DNA from: Paracoccus alkanivorans
GTDB taxonomy: Bacteria; Pseudomonadota; Alphaproteobacteria; Rhodobacterales; Rhodobacteraceae
Length of the DNA stretch: 64,000 nucleotides
Reading direction: 5' to 3'
NCBI RefSeq assembly: GCF_003697785.1
Contig: NZ_QOKZ01000001.1
Coordinates: 744,001 to 808,000, forward strand
Part shown: positions 63,345 through 64,000 of the stretch, one piece after another
Layout: every line of letters begins with the position of its first letter
Position numbering within the stretch: the first letter of the stretch is position 1
Position numbers and translations under genes: made by a program
The notes under the pieces: generated by a model
Databases searched by the model: none
What the model saw: only the letters and a program-made list of their open reading frames with translations
Told to the model about the DNA's origin: nothing

Positions 63345-64000
63345 AATTTCTATCCTACTTTGCCGGAGTTGCTGCGGCTGCGGTTATCGCCGGAACTGCC
63401 TATGCGCAGGAAACCACGATCCGCGTCGCTTATGAAAACAACCCCGGTGAACCTGCCGATCTGGTCATGAACCGCTGGGCCGAACTGGTGGATCAGGCCT
63501 CGAACGGTGAGGTCAAGCTGGAACTTTACCCCTCCTCTCAGCTCGGATCAAAGCAGGACGTGATCGAGCAGGCCATGGCCGGAGTGAACGTCATCACCAT
63601 CGCGGATGTCGGCTTTCTGACCGATTACGAGCCCGATCTGGGCATTCTGTTCGGTCCTTACCTGACTGAGAATGTCGATGCGCTGTTCGACATCTACGAG
63701 AGCGACTGGTTCAAGGAAAAGGAACAGTCGCTGCAGGATCAGGGCATCCATATCGTCATCAAGAACTATCTCTACGGCACCAGAGAGCTGCTGACGACCA
63801 AGCCGGTTCGCACCCCCGATGACCTTGACGGCTTGAAGATCCGCACGCCCAACAACGAGATGCAGGTCAAGGCAATCGAGGCGATGGGCGGCACGGCGAC
63901 GCCGATGCCGCTTGGCGAGGTCTATCCGGCGCTGACTCAAGGCGTAATCGACGGCGTGGAAAACCCGCTCGCTGTCCTCTACGGCCAAAAACTGCACGAA
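63341..64000 (+). CDS. TRAP transporter solute-binding protein (DctP family), truncated by window end
   Basis: The first 220 residues of a periplasmic DctP-type protein. A signal peptide (LSYFAGVAAAAVIAGTAYAQ) is followed by IRVAYENNPGEPADLVMNRW, GEVKLELYPSSQLGSKQD and DLDGLKIRTPNNEMQVKAIE, with the carboxylate-binding Arg in KIRTP. It delivers an organic acid to a TRAP permease, which should lie beyond the right edge. AGGAGG precedes the ATG at 63341, inside the GntR stop. Confidence 0.92.
   Translation, partial: MKFLSYFAGVAAAAVIAGTAYAQETTIRVAYENNPGEPADLVMNRWAELVDQASNGEVKLELYPSSQLGSKQDVIEQAMAGVNVITIADVGFLTDYEPDLGILFGPYLTENVDALFDIYESDWFKEKEQSLQDQGIHIVIKNYLYGTRELLTTKPVRTPDDLDGLKIRTPNNEMQVKAIEAMGGTATPMPLGEVYPALTQGVIDGVENPLAVLYGQKLHE

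Noticed and set aside
1..64000. tRNA, rRNA, CRISPR arrays, insertion sequences, attachment sites and riboswitches
   Set aside because: None seen by eye: no spaced repeat array, no transposase or integrase, no tRNA-like T-loop context, no long direct or terminal repeats. Distant RNA motifs could be missed without a covariance search.

Overview
The window is a GC-rich, densely packed stretch of chromosome from an alphaproteobacterium. Gene content and order point to the Rhodobacteraceae/Paracoccaceae, most likely Paracoccus or a close relative. Lineage markers are a CckA-type hybrid kinase, fused IspDF, fused MrpAB, a one-chain indolepyruvate:ferredoxin oxidoreductase, a Hint_2 protein, a holin/endolysin pair like the Rhodobacter gene-transfer-agent lysis genes, and a GTTC-N7-GTTC LexA site at recA. 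The species call is inference; I saw no rRNA or tRNA gene.

Layout. 1-6.1 kb (minus): YciB fragment, EamA transporter, YebC, a DUF1127 protein, an SLC13 permease, a YmdB-type phosphoesterase and a lipoprotein transglycosylase. 6.4-13.5 kb: gatB and a DUF4177 gene (plus), then a DUF1330 gene, alaS and recA (minus), then a sulfotransferase-like gene (plus). 13.6-21.2 kb (minus): cckA, an RsmB-like methyltransferase, dacB-nadD, an H-NOX-like/GGDEF pair and a DUF3572 gene. 21.4-22.5 kb (plus): DUF983 and Nudix. 22.5-31.9 kb (minus): enoyl-CoA hydratase, ccmH, ccmF, holin and endolysin, ccmE, murI and the large ior gene, with a LysR gene diverging from ior. 32.9-33.4 kb is non-coding with strong RNA-like signals. 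33.4-42.7 kb (plus): Hint protein, purL-ispDF-pgpA-cinA, metZ, folE2 and two paralogous secreted proteins. 42.8-45.1 kb (minus): ruvCAB. 45.2-51.2 kb (plus): the Mrp antiporter operon. 51.2-53.5 kb is an AT-richer segment with a glycosyltransferase and a probable pseudogene. 53.5-64 kb is accessory: regulators beside their likely targets (LysR/MFS-SGNH hydrolase, AraC/aldo-keto reductase, ArsR/alpha-beta hydrolase, XRE/small membrane protein-NTF2, and GntR leading a TRAP transporter cut by the right edge).

How genes work together. CcmE, CcmF and CcmH serve haem delivery and ligation in cytochrome c maturation. RecA and RuvABC cover recombination and Holliday-junction processing. PurL, IspDF, MetZ, FolE2, NadD, MurI, GatB and AlaS are core metabolism and translation. 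MrpA-G forms one Na+/H+ antiporter. CckA is the top kinase of the CtrA relay, which in related bacteria also controls gene-transfer-agent release, so the lysis pair about 10 kb away is of interest.

Most unusual signals: (1) an H-NOX-like sensor that appears to have lost its haem-binding residues, translationally coupled to a diguanylate cyclase with intact GGDEF and I-site; (2) an RNA-like unit at 33.11-33.26 kb with palindrome, promoter, stem-loop, C-rich linker and strong terminator in tandem; (3) the lysis pair placed inside the ccm genes; (4) a tandem secreted paralogue pair behind a perfect inverted repeat.
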